Source of the DNA: Gammaproteobacteria bacterium
GTDB taxonomy: Bacteria > Pseudomonadota > Gammaproteobacteria > DSM-19610
NCBI GenBank assembly: GCA_011371465.1
Contig: DRQL01000077.1
Coordinates: 1-16,123 of the forward strand
DNA length: 16,123 nucleotides
Direction of reading: 5' to 3'
Made by a program: the position numbers and the translations under genes. Below the pieces are notes generated by a model that did no database searches, had not been told where the DNA came from, and saw only the letters and a list, made by a program, of their open reading frames with translations. Below are positions 6,392-14,962 of this stretch, one piece after another (positions within the stretch are counted from its first letter, which is position 1; the number at the start of each line of letters is the position of its first letter).

Positions 6392-7156
6392 TCACACAGG
6401 ATTATCTATATCGATAAAAGTGTGTTCAATGGAAAAGCGCCCGGCCAGGTGCTCGCCCAGCGCCTGCACGCCGTAGCGCTCGGTGGCGTGGTGGCCGGCC
6501 GCGAAGTAGTGGATGCCGTATTCGCGCGCGATGTGCACACTGGGCTCGGAAATCTCGCCGCTGATAAAGGCGTCCAGGCCCAGTCGGGCCGCCGCCTCCA
6601 GGTAGGATTGGGCCGCGCCGGTACACCAGCCGATGCGCTGCACCGCCGCCCGGTCGCCGGCGATCCACTGTGCGGCACGTCCCAGCGCCTGCTGGATGCG
6701 CGCGGCGAGATCAGCCGGGGCCAGCGGCTGCTCCAGGGTGCCGTAGCAGGCCAGTTCCGGTCCCTGCCCGTCGCCGAAACGTCCCTCCTCCGCCAGCCCC
6801 AGCCGCCGGGCGAGCCGGGCATTATTGCCCAGCTCGGGGTGGGCATCGAGCGGCAGGTGGTAGGCCAGCAGGCTGAGTTCGTGACCCAGCAGCGCCCGGA
6901 TGCGACGCTGTTTCATCCCGGTGATGCGGGCATCCTCGCCTTTCCAGAAAAACCCGTGGTGCACCAGCAGCAGATCCGCCTGCTGCGCAATCGCCGCGTC
7001 GATCAGCGCCTGGCTGGCCGTCACGCCACTGACGATCCGGCGCACCGGGTCACGACCCTCGACCTGCAGACCATTCGGACAGTAGTCCCGGAAGGCCCCG
7101 GCCTCCAGCAGGCGATCACAGTAGCTAACCAGTTCCTCGAGACCCGCCAATTGCAC
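6392..7156 (-). CDS. Nif3-like dinuclear metal centre protein (YbgI/DUF34 family)
   Basis: The product is 254 residues, close to E. coli YbgI along its length (CPNGLQVEGRD, GVTASQALIDAA, LPLDAHPELGNNA, FISGEISE). These proteins form toroidal hexamers with two metal ions per subunit. The family's biochemical role is not settled; links to GTP cyclohydrolase-like chemistry and metal handling have been suggested. The expected metal ligands are all present: H66, H67, D104, H222 and E226. GTG 7156 is the first start, but GGGGAG lies only two bases before it; a TTG two codons later is eight bases from that site and may be the true start. It is divergent from the AlgW-like gene, an arrangement also known in Pseudomonas. 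Confidence 0.93.
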   Translation of the reverse strand: MQLAGLEELVSYCDRLLEAGAFRDYCPNGLQVEGRDPVRRIVSGVTASQALIDAAIAQQADLLLVHHGFFWKGEDARITGMKQRRIRALLGHELSLLAYHLPLDAHPELGNNARLARRLGLAEEGRFGDGQGPELACYGTLEQPLAPADLAARIQQALGRAAQWIAGDRAAVQRIGWCTGAAQSYLEAAARLGLDAFISGEISEPSVHIAREYGIHYFAAGHHATERYGVQALGEHLAGRFSIEHTFIDIDNPV

Positions 7157-7177
7157 TACTCCCCGCCAGTGTATAAT
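7151..7177 (+). promoter_or_regulatory. Candidate promoter for the AlgW-like protease gene
   Basis: A perfect TATAAT (7172-7177) stands eight bases before the ATG at 7186, with TTGCAC (7151-7156) upstream at a short 15-base spacing. Transcription would begin at about 7184-7186, giving an mRNA with almost no leader, and indeed no Shine-Dalgarno is visible before the ATG. The upstream box overlaps the start codon of the divergent Nif3-like gene. Confidence 0.45.
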
Positions 7178-7185
7178 CCAGCGCC

Positions 7186-8355
<1,170 letters not shown>

Positions 8356-8358
8356 GGC

Positions 8359-8826
8359 CTAACGTGCTGCCTGCTTTTTGCGCGCGATATAGTCGTCCAG
8401 CTGTTGTTTGGTGACCGGCCCGACCTGGCGTGCCACGGGTGAACCATCGGGCGCAATGATATAGGTCGTGGGCAGGCCCGGTACCGGTCCCAGCGGGGTC
8501 GTCGACAACGGCTCGGAGCGCAGCACCGGGTAACTGATCATGAAAGAATCGACGAAGGCAGCCAGCTGTTCGTCCCCCACGTCTTCCAGGTTGATGCCGA
8601 GCACCACCGCGTCCTTGTCCTTGTGGCTGTCGTGAAAATTCACCAGGTCAGGGATCTCTTCCTGGCAGGGTGGGCACCAGGTAGCCCAGTAGTTCACGAT
8701 CACCCACTTGCCCTTGTAATCTGCCAGGGCGTGCATCTTCCCGTCCAGGTCCGGCAGTTGATAATCGACCGGCTCGGCCTGTACAGCCGACGCAAACAGC
8801 AAAGCTAAAACCACCAATAAACGCAT
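8359..8826 (-). CDS. Periplasmic TlpA/ResA-type thiol-disulfide oxidoreductase
   Basis: The product is 155 residues. A cleavable signal peptide (about 1-17, cut at VQA/EP) exports it. The thioredoxin fold has active site WCPPC (C51, C54), the cis-proline in GLPTTYII, and the family sequence VNYWATWCPPCQEEIPDL. Proteins of this type reduce periplasmic disulfides, often for cytochrome c maturation or copper-site assembly; CPPC suggests a reductant, but the partner cannot be read from here. No membrane electron donor (DsbD/CcdA) is adjacent. GAGGA lies about seven bases before the ATG. It is divergent from the fumarase gene and convergent with the AlgW-like gene. Confidence 0.9.
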   Translation of the reverse strand: MRLLVVLALLFASAVQAEPVDYQLPDLDGKMHALADYKGKWVIVNYWATWCPPCQEEIPDLVNFHDSHKDKDAVVLGINLEDVGDEQLAAFVDSFMISYPVLRSEPLSTTPLGPVPGLPTTYIIAPDGSPVARQVGPVTKQQLDDYIARKKQAAR

Positions 8827-8903
8827 TATATATTCCTCAACCCGGTCAACATGGTTCTTTGTGCCGGCAATGACTAAACTTGGGTATACGAATCACCCGC
8901 CCT

Positions 8904-8913
8904 GGTAATTACC
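8904..8913. promoter_or_regulatory. Palindrome GGTAATTACC ahead of the fumarase gene
   Basis: A perfect 10-base palindrome lies 24 bases before the fumarase start in the intergenic region shared with the divergent TlpA-like gene. A related half, GTTACC, follows at about 8916-8921. The position suits an operator controlling one or both genes. No clear sigma-70 promoter was recognised here. Confidence 0.25.
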
Positions 8914-8937
8914 CCGTTACCGGAGACTCAGGACACT

Positions 8938-10461
8938 ATGACCACAATTCTTCAGGAAGATTTCATCCAGTCTCTGCATAATGCCCTGCAGTATATTTCA
9001 TACTACCACCCGATGGACTTCGTGCGCGCCCTGCACAGCGCCTGGGAGAAAGAAGCGTCACCGGCAGCGCGCGACGCCATTGCGCAGATCCTGATCAATT
9101 CGCGCATGTGCGCCGAAGGCCACCGGCCGATCTGCCAGGACACAGGGATCGTTACGGTTTTCCTCGAAATCGGCATGGACGTGCGCTGGAACAGCCGGAT
9201 GGGGGTGGAAGACATGGTCAACGAAGCGGTGCGGCGCGCCTACCGGGACCCGGACAACCCCTTACGGGCCTCCATTGTGGCCGACCCGGCCGGGAAACGC
9301 AGCAACACCGGTGATAACACCCCCGCCGTCATCCACATGAAAAGCGTGACCGGCGACCGGGTTTCCGTCACCGTCGCGGCCAAGGGCGGCGGTTCGGAAA
9401 ACAAGGCCCGTTTTGCCATTCTCAACCCCAGCGACAGCGTCGCCGACTGGGTGGTGGGCCAGGTGCCCGGCATGGGCGCGGGCTGGTGCCCGCCGGGCAT
9501 CCTCGGCATCGGCATCGGCGGGACCGCGGAAAAAGCCATGCTGCTGGCCAAACAGTCGCTGCTGGCCCCGATCGACATCCAGACGCTGCGCGAGCGCGGC
9601 GCGGCCAACCGCGCCGAGGAACTGCGCCTGGAGATCTACGAGCGGGTAAACCGGCTGGGTATCGGCGCCCAGGGGCTGGGCGGCCTGACCACCGTGCTCG
9701 ACGTCAAGGTGCTGGATTACCCCACCCACGCCGCTTCCCTGCCGGTCGCCATCATCCCCAACTGCGCCGCCACCCGGCACCTGCACCTGGAGCTGGACGG
9801 CAGCGGCGCCGTGTTCCCGGAACCCCCGGCCCTCAGCGACTGGCCGGTGATCGAGCAGGACACCACCACCCCGGCGCGCAGCGTCCACCTGGACGAACTG
9901 GACGGCACCGCCGTACAGGACTGGAAACCGGGGGAAACCCTGCTGCTCAGCGGCCATCTGCTGACCGGCCGGGACGCGGCGCACAAACGCATCGTGGAGA
10001 CCCTGAACCGGGGTGAGGCCCTGCCGACAGGCCTGGATTTCCACAACCGGTTTATCTATTACGTGGGCCCGGTCGACCCGGTGCACGGCGAGGCCGTGGG
10101 TCCGGCCGGGCCCACCACGGCCACCCGCATGGACAAGTTTACCGATCAGATGCTGGAGCAGACCGGCCTGATCGGCATGATCGGCAAGGCCGAACGCGGC
10201 CCGGCGGCCATTGAATCCATCCGTAAACACCGCGCGGTGTACCTGATCGCCACGGGTGGCGCGGCCTACCTGGTGTCGAGGGCGGTACAGTCCGCACGGG
10301 TAGTCGCCTGGCCGGAACTGGGCATGGAAGCCGTGTTCGAATTCGAGGTCAGGGACATGCCGGTCACGGTCGCTGTCGATTCCCGGGGGGAATCCGTGCA
10401 CCAGACCGGGCCGGCGCTGTGGAAACAACGCATTGCGGGCATTCCGGTCACGACGGAATAG
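8938..10461 (+). CDS. Fumarate hydratase, class I (4Fe-4S)
   Basis: The product is 507 residues, a single-chain class I fumarase (FumA/FumB type; E. coli FumA is about 548). It interconverts fumarate and malate in the TCA cycle using an oxygen-sensitive 4Fe-4S cluster with one open iron. The N-terminal alpha part (about 10-285) supplies the three cluster cysteines: C66 (PICQDTG), C184 (GAGWCPPGILGIGIGG) and C276 (IPNCAATRHLHLELDG). The C-terminal beta part (about 325-500) contains the swivelling domain with GPTTATRMDKFTDQML, GMIGKAERG and the ATGGAAYLVS segment. All key motifs are intact. ATG start, with AGGA five bases upstream. It is followed after 57 bases by the PilZ-like gene on the same strand. 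Confidence 0.95.
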   Translation: MTTILQEDFIQSLHNALQYISYYHPMDFVRALHSAWEKEASPAARDAIAQILINSRMCAEGHRPICQDTGIVTVFLEIGMDVRWNSRMGVEDMVNEAVRRAYRDPDNPLRASIVADPAGKRSNTGDNTPAVIHMKSVTGDRVSVTVAAKGGGSENKARFAILNPSDSVADWVVGQVPGMGAGWCPPGILGIGIGGTAEKAMLLAKQSLLAPIDIQTLRERGAANRAEELRLEIYERVNRLGIGAQGLGGLTTVLDVKVLDYPTHAASLPVAIIPNCAATRHLHLELDGSGAVFPEPPALSDWPVIEQDTTTPARSVHLDELDGTAVQDWKPGETLLLSGHLLTGRDAAHKRIVETLNRGEALPTGLDFHNRFIYYVGPVDPVHGEAVGPAGPTTATRMDKFTDQMLEQTGLIGMIGKAERGPAAIESIRKHRAVYLIATGGAAYLVSRAVQSARVVAWPELGMEAVFEFEVRDMPVTVAVDSRGESVHQTGPALWKQRIAGIPVTTE

Positions 10462-10518
10462 TCCAGGAATCGCTGCGCAGTCCGATACAGGGGGAGTCTA
10501 CACACCAGGCCCCGTTCC

Positions 10519-12102
10519 GTGTCCAACCTGCAACTGACCATTCCAGCTCAGGATCATGACCGCTCCAGCGTCAGAATCAAGCCGCGCGAGGTACAGGCAT
10601 GGCTGGAAGACCTGCCCTACCTGGACCTGGAGCGCGCGGCACGGCTGGCCAGCGAGCAACTGCGTCTGCTCAACCGGCAGACCCTGCCGGGCGCCGCCAG
10701 AACCGAAATATTGTGTGAGTTTCTGGGAACTTACCATAGACTCAGCGATTCCATGCCAGGTCACCAGGTAGCTGGTGAGACCCTCCGCCAGCTACTCAAA
10801 CGACTCTGCCAGGACCTGGCCTTCGGTTTCAAGATCGTGGTCAACGACCTGTCCGGGAAACGCCGGGGTTTCCGGGAAACCCGCACGCTGGCGCTGGCCC
10901 TGCTGGGCGCCATCTATACCCTGGGGCTGCAGCTGACCTATTACTACCGGAATTACCAGCGCGCACCGCGCGCCCTGTGGAGCGAATGCCTGGCGCTGTA
11001 CCGGTACGCCTGGCAAACCGGGCGCGAGCACTACTCGGCCAGCCTGCCGGGCTGCGGTGACCGGCAAATCGATGTCGTGTTCCGGCAGATCGCCCTGTTG
11101 CGCCTGGCGGATCCCTACCAGCTGCCCGCCGGCATGCTGGCGGCACTGCAGCACTACTTCAGCATCCACTCGGCGTTGAGCGGTATCGATAACGAGCCCC
11201 AGCCTGATCACAGCTGTTTCGAACTGCGCGATCGTCACGATGAGCGCGAACCGGACCTGGACAGCGCCCTGTTCCTGGACGTTACGGAGCTGATGGAACG
11301 CGTTGAGGAAGATATCGACCGGCTGAAACAGCACGGGCAGGCGCAGGCGGCAGGCCTGCCGCCTGAAATTCCCGCGCTGCCGCTGCTGCATACCCTGCAG
11401 CAAATACTGGCACACTGGCGTAATCAACCCACGCGCCAGGCAGAGCGCGAGGAAACCCTTGCGCGACTCGAACTGGTCACCGGCCTCGACGCCGCCTATT
11501 GCGTCATCAACCAGGACCGCTGGTTCGATCCCGCGTTGTACCTGGCGCCCGGTCGCGACGATGTCATCGACCTGGGTACCGCCCCTGCACCCGACCAGCA
11601 CCCCCAACAGGGCGCGCCCGACACCATCCCGTGCACCAGCATCAACCGCAGCAGCGGTGGTCTGGCACTGCGTTACCGCGGCCCACAGCCGGTTCACCCG
11701 CGCGTAGGACAACTGGTCGCGGTGCGCCGGCTTGGCAGTGGCCCCGGTGGTGGCTGGGTGATTGCGGTAAGCCGCTGGCTGGTGGAACCGGAATCCGGTT
11801 CGGGTTTCGACCTCGGCCTGCAGTACGTGGCGCGCGAACCCCGTCCCGTGGTGATTCGCATCCTGGATACCACGGGCCTGGGAGGTGCATTTCAACCGGC
11901 CATTGCCGCCGTGCAGAAACGCGGGCAGCAACGGGTCCATACCCTGTTCACACGGGGCGGGGAAGTCCGGGTGGGCGATACCCTGACCCTGTATGAGAAA
12001 AGCGGACAGCAGCAGGTGCGCTGCACGGAATTACTCGAATCCGGCCCCGGTTTCGAGCGCCTGATCCATGAACCCGTCGATGCGAGCGACGGTGAAGGCT
12101 GA
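10519..12102 (+). CDS. Protein of unknown function with PilZ-like C-terminal region
   Basis: The product is 527 residues, beginning at GTG 10519; no ATG exists between the fumarase stop and this codon in frame, and no good ribosome site is seen. Residues 1-330 are mostly helical, with a moderately hydrophobic stretch at about 122-143 (LALALLGAIYTLGLQLTYYY) and an acidic coiled segment (about 235-275). From about 373 it resembles a PilZ domain: INRSSGGLAL fits the (D/N)xSxxG motif (N376, S378, G381), followed by VGQLVAVR, GWVIAVSRWL and FDLGLQYVA. The arginine pair RxxxR that usually precedes it and contacts c-di-GMP was not found, so ligand binding is uncertain. No signal peptide is visible, so it is probably cytoplasmic. 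Confidence 0.65.
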   Translation: MSNLQLTIPAQDHDRSSVRIKPREVQAWLEDLPYLDLERAARLASEQLRLLNRQTLPGAARTEILCEFLGTYHRLSDSMPGHQVAGETLRQLLKRLCQDLAFGFKIVVNDLSGKRRGFRETRTLALALLGAIYTLGLQLTYYYRNYQRAPRALWSECLALYRYAWQTGREHYSASLPGCGDRQIDVVFRQIALLRLADPYQLPAGMLAALQHYFSIHSALSGIDNEPQPDHSCFELRDRHDEREPDLDSALFLDVTELMERVEEDIDRLKQHGQAQAAGLPPEIPALPLLHTLQQILAHWRNQPTRQAEREETLARLELVTGLDAAYCVINQDRWFDPALYLAPGRDDVIDLGTAPAPDQHPQQGAPDTIPCTSINRSSGGLALRYRGPQPVHPRVGQLVAVRRLGSGPGGGWVIAVSRWLVEPESGSGFDLGLQYVAREPRPVVIRILDTTGLGGAFQPAIAAVQKRGQQRVHTLFTRGGEVRVGDTLTLYEKSGQQQVRCTELLESGPGFERLIHEPVDASDGEG

Positions 12103-12130
12103 AAGGATTTTACGGTTCGCCAAAAAATCA

Positions 12131-12148
12131 AAAGCCCGACCGGGCTTT
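12131..12148 (-). terminator. Rho-independent terminator of the LysM lipoprotein gene
   Basis: AAAGCCCG and CGGGCTTT form a perfect 8-bp stem with a 2-base loop. On the minus strand the stem is followed by TTTTGATTTTTT, a good uridine tract, 28 bases past the lipoprotein stop codon. On the plus strand only three T follow, so it would terminate the PilZ-like gene less well. Confidence 0.8.
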
Positions 12149-12176
12149 GGCTGACATCAAACGCCGTACCGAATTT

Positions 12177-12932
12177 TTACTGCAGATCGAGACTGCCGCC
12201 GAGGTAGTTGCGGTCACTCTCCTCGACCACGCCGATCGACCAGGCGCCGCGATTGCGGGCATGGTCGATCGCCGCCTGGGCGTCCGCCGCTGACGGGTTA
12301 CGGTCAACGGTGAAATTCTGCCCGGGGTAAATCAGGTCCGCGTCCTTGATCTGGTCGCGGTTGGCCTTGTAGATCAGCGGCCACTGGTAGGGATTGTTGT
12401 AAGTCTCGGCACGGCCGGAAATCGACCACAGGCTGTCACCCCGCACCACTTCGTACTGAACCGAAGCGGCGCGGATTTCCGTCATCAGGGGCGTCAGCAG
12501 ATCGTATGCCTTGCGCCCTTCGGCGTTGCGAATGGCCTTGTCGGCATCGGACAACGCGTTGGTCTGGTTGGCATTGAGACCCTGAATGGCACTGGCCTCG
12601 TCAAACATGACCTTGGCCTTTTCCAGGTAGTACTGGTTGACAGCCAGTTCCGCCTGGTTACGCGCCTTGTTGGCCAGCTTGATGGCGAGCGATTTCTGGC
12701 CTTCCGGGGAAGCGGCTTCGTCTTCGGCCTGCTTCAGGTATTTTTCCGTATCACGCCAGATCCAGTCCAGCGCCTTGGCCTTGGCAATGGCAGCCTTGGC
12801 AGCGTCGATGGCCTGCGTGACTTCTGCATTCTGATCACCGGCACCCTCCGGCGGAGTCGAGGCACAGCCCACAACCAAACCCAGCACGAGTGCCAGTGGA
12901 ACCAGTCGCTTGCCAAATACTGTTCTTTTCAT
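12177..12932 (-). CDS. Lipoprotein with DUF4398-like region and LysM domain
   Basis: The product is 251 residues. The signal peptide ends in lipobox LVVGC (C23), followed by ASTPPEG, so outer-membrane sorting is expected. Residues about 36-150 are alanine-rich helices of the DUF4398 kind (AIDAAKAAIAKAKAL, then AIKLANKARNQAELAVNQYY). Residues about 158-211 are a LysM peptidoglycan-binding domain (YEVVRGDSLWSISGR ... ADLIYPGQNFTV). The C-terminal tail is short and has no recognised domain. The layout suggests a protein that ties the outer membrane to the cell wall. ATG start with GGAGAG seven bases upstream; a strong promoter lies at 12994-13022. A second DUF4398 lipoprotein gene lies upstream on the same strand. 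Confidence 0.85.
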   Translation of the reverse strand: MKRTVFGKRLVPLALVLGLVVGCASTPPEGAGDQNAEVTQAIDAAKAAIAKAKALDWIWRDTEKYLKQAEDEAASPEGQKSLAIKLANKARNQAELAVNQYYLEKAKVMFDEASAIQGLNANQTNALSDADKAIRNAEGRKAYDLLTPLMTEIRAASVQYEVVRGDSLWSISGRAETYNNPYQWPLIYKANRDQIKDADLIYPGQNFTVDRNPSAADAQAAIDHARNRGAWSIGVVEESDRNYLGGSLDLQ

Positions 12933-12961
12933 GAAATCTCTCCGCTAGTGGTTGATCCATT

Positions 12962-12978
12962 AAGACTTTTTACGTCTT
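12962..12978 (-). repeat. Small dyad in the leader of the LysM lipoprotein gene
   Basis: AAGAC and GTCTT enclose a 7-base A/T-rich loop in the untranslated leader, about 30 bases before the start codon and about 10 bases after the expected transcription start. It could form a weak 5' hairpin; no function is evident. Confidence 0.35.
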
Positions 12979-12993
12979 TTTATACCGGCCCGA

Positions 12994-13022
12994 AGCTAAC
13001 ACCCCGCTTCACGCCATGTCAA
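12994..13022 (-). promoter_or_regulatory. Sigma-70 promoter for the LysM lipoprotein gene
   Basis: The minus strand reads a consensus TTGACA (13022-13017), a 17-base spacer, and TTAGCT (12999-12994) as the -10 box. Transcription would start near 12987 and leave a leader of about 55 bases to the ATG at 12932. The perfect -35 and ideal spacing make this the clearest promoter in the window and suggest constitutive expression. Confidence 0.72.
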
Positions 13023-13048
13023 GTTACACGCTCCGCCGCTGTGATGAT

Positions 13049-13081
13049 CCGGCTGTCTTCCCGAAAAGACGCAGCAGCCGG
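13049..13081 (-). terminator. Two-tier hairpin between the DUF4398 lipoprotein genes
   Basis: CCGGC/GCCGG (13049-13053 with 13077-13081) encloses a second stem GTCTT/AAGAC (13055-13059 with 13066-13070), leaving a small internal loop. It lies about 30 bases past the stop of the upstream lipoprotein gene and just before the next promoter. No uridine tract follows on the minus strand, so it may be a weak or rho-assisted terminator, or a 3'-stabilising structure. Confidence 0.4.
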
Positions 13082-13108
13082 GAAATAATTCCTTCCGGCA
13101 GGCAATAC

Positions 13109-13444
13109 CTACTGCGCCTCCGCGCGCTGGGCAGCCTCACGCGCCCGCACGGCCTCGTCACGTGCCGCGGCCGCTCTGCGCCTGGCCTTGCCGAAATGAC
13201 GCTCGTTCAGCAACTGCTCGGCCGTTTTCAGCAGCTCCTGCGCCTTGTGATACTGCTCGGCGGCATGCCGCTCGGCACCGGCGATACGCGCGGCGTCAAT
13301 CGCCTGGCGTGCCTCGCTCATTTCCTGTACCGGCGCCGAACCACAGGACATGCCCAGCACCAGTACCAGCAACACCAGCGGAACGCGCCACAGTTTCGTA
13401 AAGCGGGACTGGAAACCGGTGTGGCGTAAGGTGTGCTCAGGCAT
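13109..13444 (-). CDS. Small DUF4398-type lipoprotein
   Basis: The product is 111 residues from ATG 13444; a GTG 13 codons upstream is also possible, and neither has a clear ribosome site. About 20 residues precede a hydrophobic signal core (VPLVLLVLVLGMSCGS), longer than usual for a lipoprotein, so a later non-ATG start may be the real one. The lipobox is LGMSC-like. The mature part is one long alanine/arginine/glutamate-rich helical hairpin (EARQAIDAARIAGAERHAAE, then AQELLKTAEQLL), the DUF4398 signature, with heptad-like spacing. It resembles the N-terminal half of the neighbouring LysM lipoprotein, suggesting duplication and possibly a shared periplasmic partner. Function is unknown. Confidence 0.75.
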   Translation of the reverse strand: MPEHTLRHTGFQSRFTKLWRVPLVLLVLVLGMSCGSAPVQEMSEARQAIDAARIAGAERHAAEQYHKAQELLKTAEQLLNERHFGKARRRAAAARDEAVRAREAAQRAEAQ

Positions 13445-13517
13445 GTGTGACGCTAAAAGAAGGTATGGGGTACACGCTAGCACCGAGTCCGGAAAGGGTC
13501 AAGAAAGCATGCTTGCG

Positions 13518-13547
13518 TTGGACCGCCGCTCCCGGATACCGCAGAAT
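13518..13547 (+). promoter_or_regulatory. Possible promoter for the arsC-like/wrbA operon
   Basis: TTGGAC (13518-13523) and CAGAAT (13542-13547) are 18 bases apart, each matching the sigma-70 consensus at four positions. The site is 34 bases before the arsC-like start. The match is weak and could be chance. Confidence 0.28.
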
Positions 13548-13581
13548 ATGCGTTCGCCAAACACGCCGAGGAAAGCGCGCC

Positions 13582-13932
13582 ATGCCTGACATCACCATCT
13601 ACCACAACCCGCGTTGCAGCAAGTCCCGCCAGACCCTGGAACTGCTGGGGACCCGGGGTGTGGAACCGGAAATTGTCGAGTACCTGAAGACACCGCCCGA
13701 TGCAGAACAACTGGTGGAAATCCTGGACCTGCTTGGCCTGCAACCGCGCGAACTGATGCGCACCAGCGAGGCCGAGTACCGCGATAACGGGCTGGATAAC
13801 CCGGAGCTGTCACGCGCGCAGCTCATCCAGGCCATGGTCGACCACCCCAGGCTGATTCAGCGCCCGATCGTGCTGTGTAACGGCAGGGCTGCGCTGGGAC
13901 GCCCCCCGGAAAGCGTGCTGGAGATTCTGTAG
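13582..13932 (+). CDS. ArsC/YfgD-family arsenate reductase-like protein
   Basis: The product is 116 residues, starting at ATG 13582 with GAGGAAAG six bases upstream; the longer open frame lacks a ribosome site and family similarity. It has the glutaredoxin-linked ArsC fold with the active cysteine C12 in YHNPRCSKSRQTLELL. The arginines expected for oxyanion binding are present in ELMRTSEAEY, in LIQRPIVLCNGRAALG and near the C-terminus. Such proteins reduce arsenate to arsenite with glutathione/glutaredoxin. However, YfgD-type members in a housekeeping setting may not confer arsenic resistance. No arsR or arsB gene is nearby, and the linkage to wrbA is typical of the YfgD type. The stop overlaps the wrbA start by one base. 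Confidence 0.9.
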   Translation: MPDITIYHNPRCSKSRQTLELLGTRGVEPEIVEYLKTPPDAEQLVEILDLLGLQPRELMRTSEAEYRDNGLDNPELSRAQLIQAMVDHPRLIQRPIVLCNGRAALGRPPESVLEIL

Positions 13933-14522
13933 TGGCCGATATACTGGTGCTGTACTACAGCCGCTACGGCGCCACCGAAAAAATGGCGCAGCTGGTTGCG
14001 CGCGGCATCGAGGAAGTCGAAGGCATGCAGGCCCGCCTGCGTACCGTGCCGGCCGTATCGACGGTTTGCGAAGCCACCGAGGACAGCATTCCCGACAGCG
14101 GCGCACCCTATGCGACGCCGGACGACCTGCGCGAGTGCACGGCACTGGCGCTGGGCAGCCCGACCCGCTTCGGTAACATGGCCGCGCCGCTCAAATATTT
14201 CCTCGATGGCACCGGCAGCCTGTGGCTGGGGGCCGAGCTGGCCGGTAAACCGGCGGCCGTGTTCACATCGACCTCGTCCATGCACGGCGGCCAGGAGACC
14301 ACCCTGCTGTCCATGATGCTGCCGCTGCTGCACCACGGCATGCTGCTGCTGGGCATTCCCTACAGCGAAACCGACCTGCTGCACACGGATGCCGGCGGCA
14401 CACCCTACGGCGCCAGCCACCTGGCCGGCACCGACAGCAAAAAGCCGTTGACCGAAGCCGAACAGCGCCTGTGCCGGGCGCTGGGCAGGCGACTGGCTGA
14501 AACCACCGTCAAACTCACTTGA
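13932..14522 (+). CDS. wrbA: NAD(P)H:quinone oxidoreductase, WrbA flavodoxin-like
   Basis: The product is 196 residues, starting at GTG 13932 in a TAGTG overlap with the preceding gene. It has a flavodoxin-like fold that binds FMN and reduces quinones by two electrons, avoiding semiquinone radicals. The phosphate-binding loop is YYSRYGATEKMA (about 8-19). Other family sequences are LGSPTRFGNMAAPLKYFLD, HGGQETTLLSMM and GGTPYGASHLAG. Length agrees with E. coli WrbA (198). It has no signal peptide, so it is cytoplasmic. The gene sits between the arsC-like gene and a DUF2069 gene, a cluster seen in other gammaproteobacteria, and probably shares one transcript with both. Confidence 0.95.
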   Translation: MADILVLYYSRYGATEKMAQLVARGIEEVEGMQARLRTVPAVSTVCEATEDSIPDSGAPYATPDDLRECTALALGSPTRFGNMAAPLKYFLDGTGSLWLGAELAGKPAAVFTSTSSMHGGQETTLLSMMLPLLHHGMLLLGIPYSETDLLHTDAGGTPYGASHLAGTDSKKPLTEAEQRLCRALGRRLAETTVKLT

Positions 14523-14890
14523 AATCCCGCCGCTACTACGCGCTGGCGCTGTTCGGCTATTTCGGCATCCTGCTGCTGCTGCCCGTCTGGTATGGCTGGC
14601 TGGCACCACCCAGTGTCCTGCCGCCCAGACTGGCGCTGGTAATACTGGGCCTGCCGCTGTTTGCGCCGCTGCGCGGCCTGCTGCACGCGCGCCCCTACAC
14701 CATGGCCTGGAGCCTGTTCCTGTCTGTACTGTATTTTACGCATGGTGTAATGGAAGCCTGGAGCGACAGCGCTGCCCGCTGGCTGGGGCTGACCGAAGTC
14801 GCCCTGTCCCTGTGCTGGCTGGTGGGAGGCATCCTGTTCATCCGCGCCAGCAAAACTCGCCCCTCCCCATCGCAGGAGCGGTCGCCCTGA
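14519..14890 (+). CDS. DUF2069 inner-membrane protein
   Basis: The product is 123 residues. The start is TTG 14519, in a TTGA overlap with the wrbA stop, so translation is coupled; no separate ribosome site is seen. Four hydrophobic segments suggest a small inner-membrane protein: about 8-27 (YALALFGYFGILLLLPVWYG), 37-55, 62-78 (with WSLFLSVLYFTHGVMEAW) and 90-107 (EVALSLCWLVGGILFI). The C-terminus is short, polar and basic. The sequence agrees with DUF2069, a family of unknown function often found right after wrbA. It might assist quinone or membrane redox homeostasis, but this rests only on gene context. Confidence 0.85.
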   Translation: MKSRRYYALALFGYFGILLLLPVWYGWLAPPSVLPPRLALVILGLPLFAPLRGLLHARPYTMAWSLFLSVLYFTHGVMEAWSDSAARWLGLTEVALSLCWLVGGILFIRASKTRPSPSQERSP

Positions 14891-14962
14891 CCGCGATTGC
14901 AACCGCAACCTTCACACCAAAGGGCAGCACCCGGGCAGGGGCACGCGCACCGGGACACCGGG

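Noticed and set aside
9262..10428. 388-codon open frame antisense to fumarase
   Set aside because: Lies fully inside an unmistakable fumarase gene; composition is that of a reversed GC-rich coding frame, with no recognisable domain.
10792..11940. 382-codon open frame antisense to the PilZ-like gene
   Set aside because: The plus-strand frame has a recognisable domain and coding-like composition; the antisense frame is rich in Gln, Arg and Gly without motifs.
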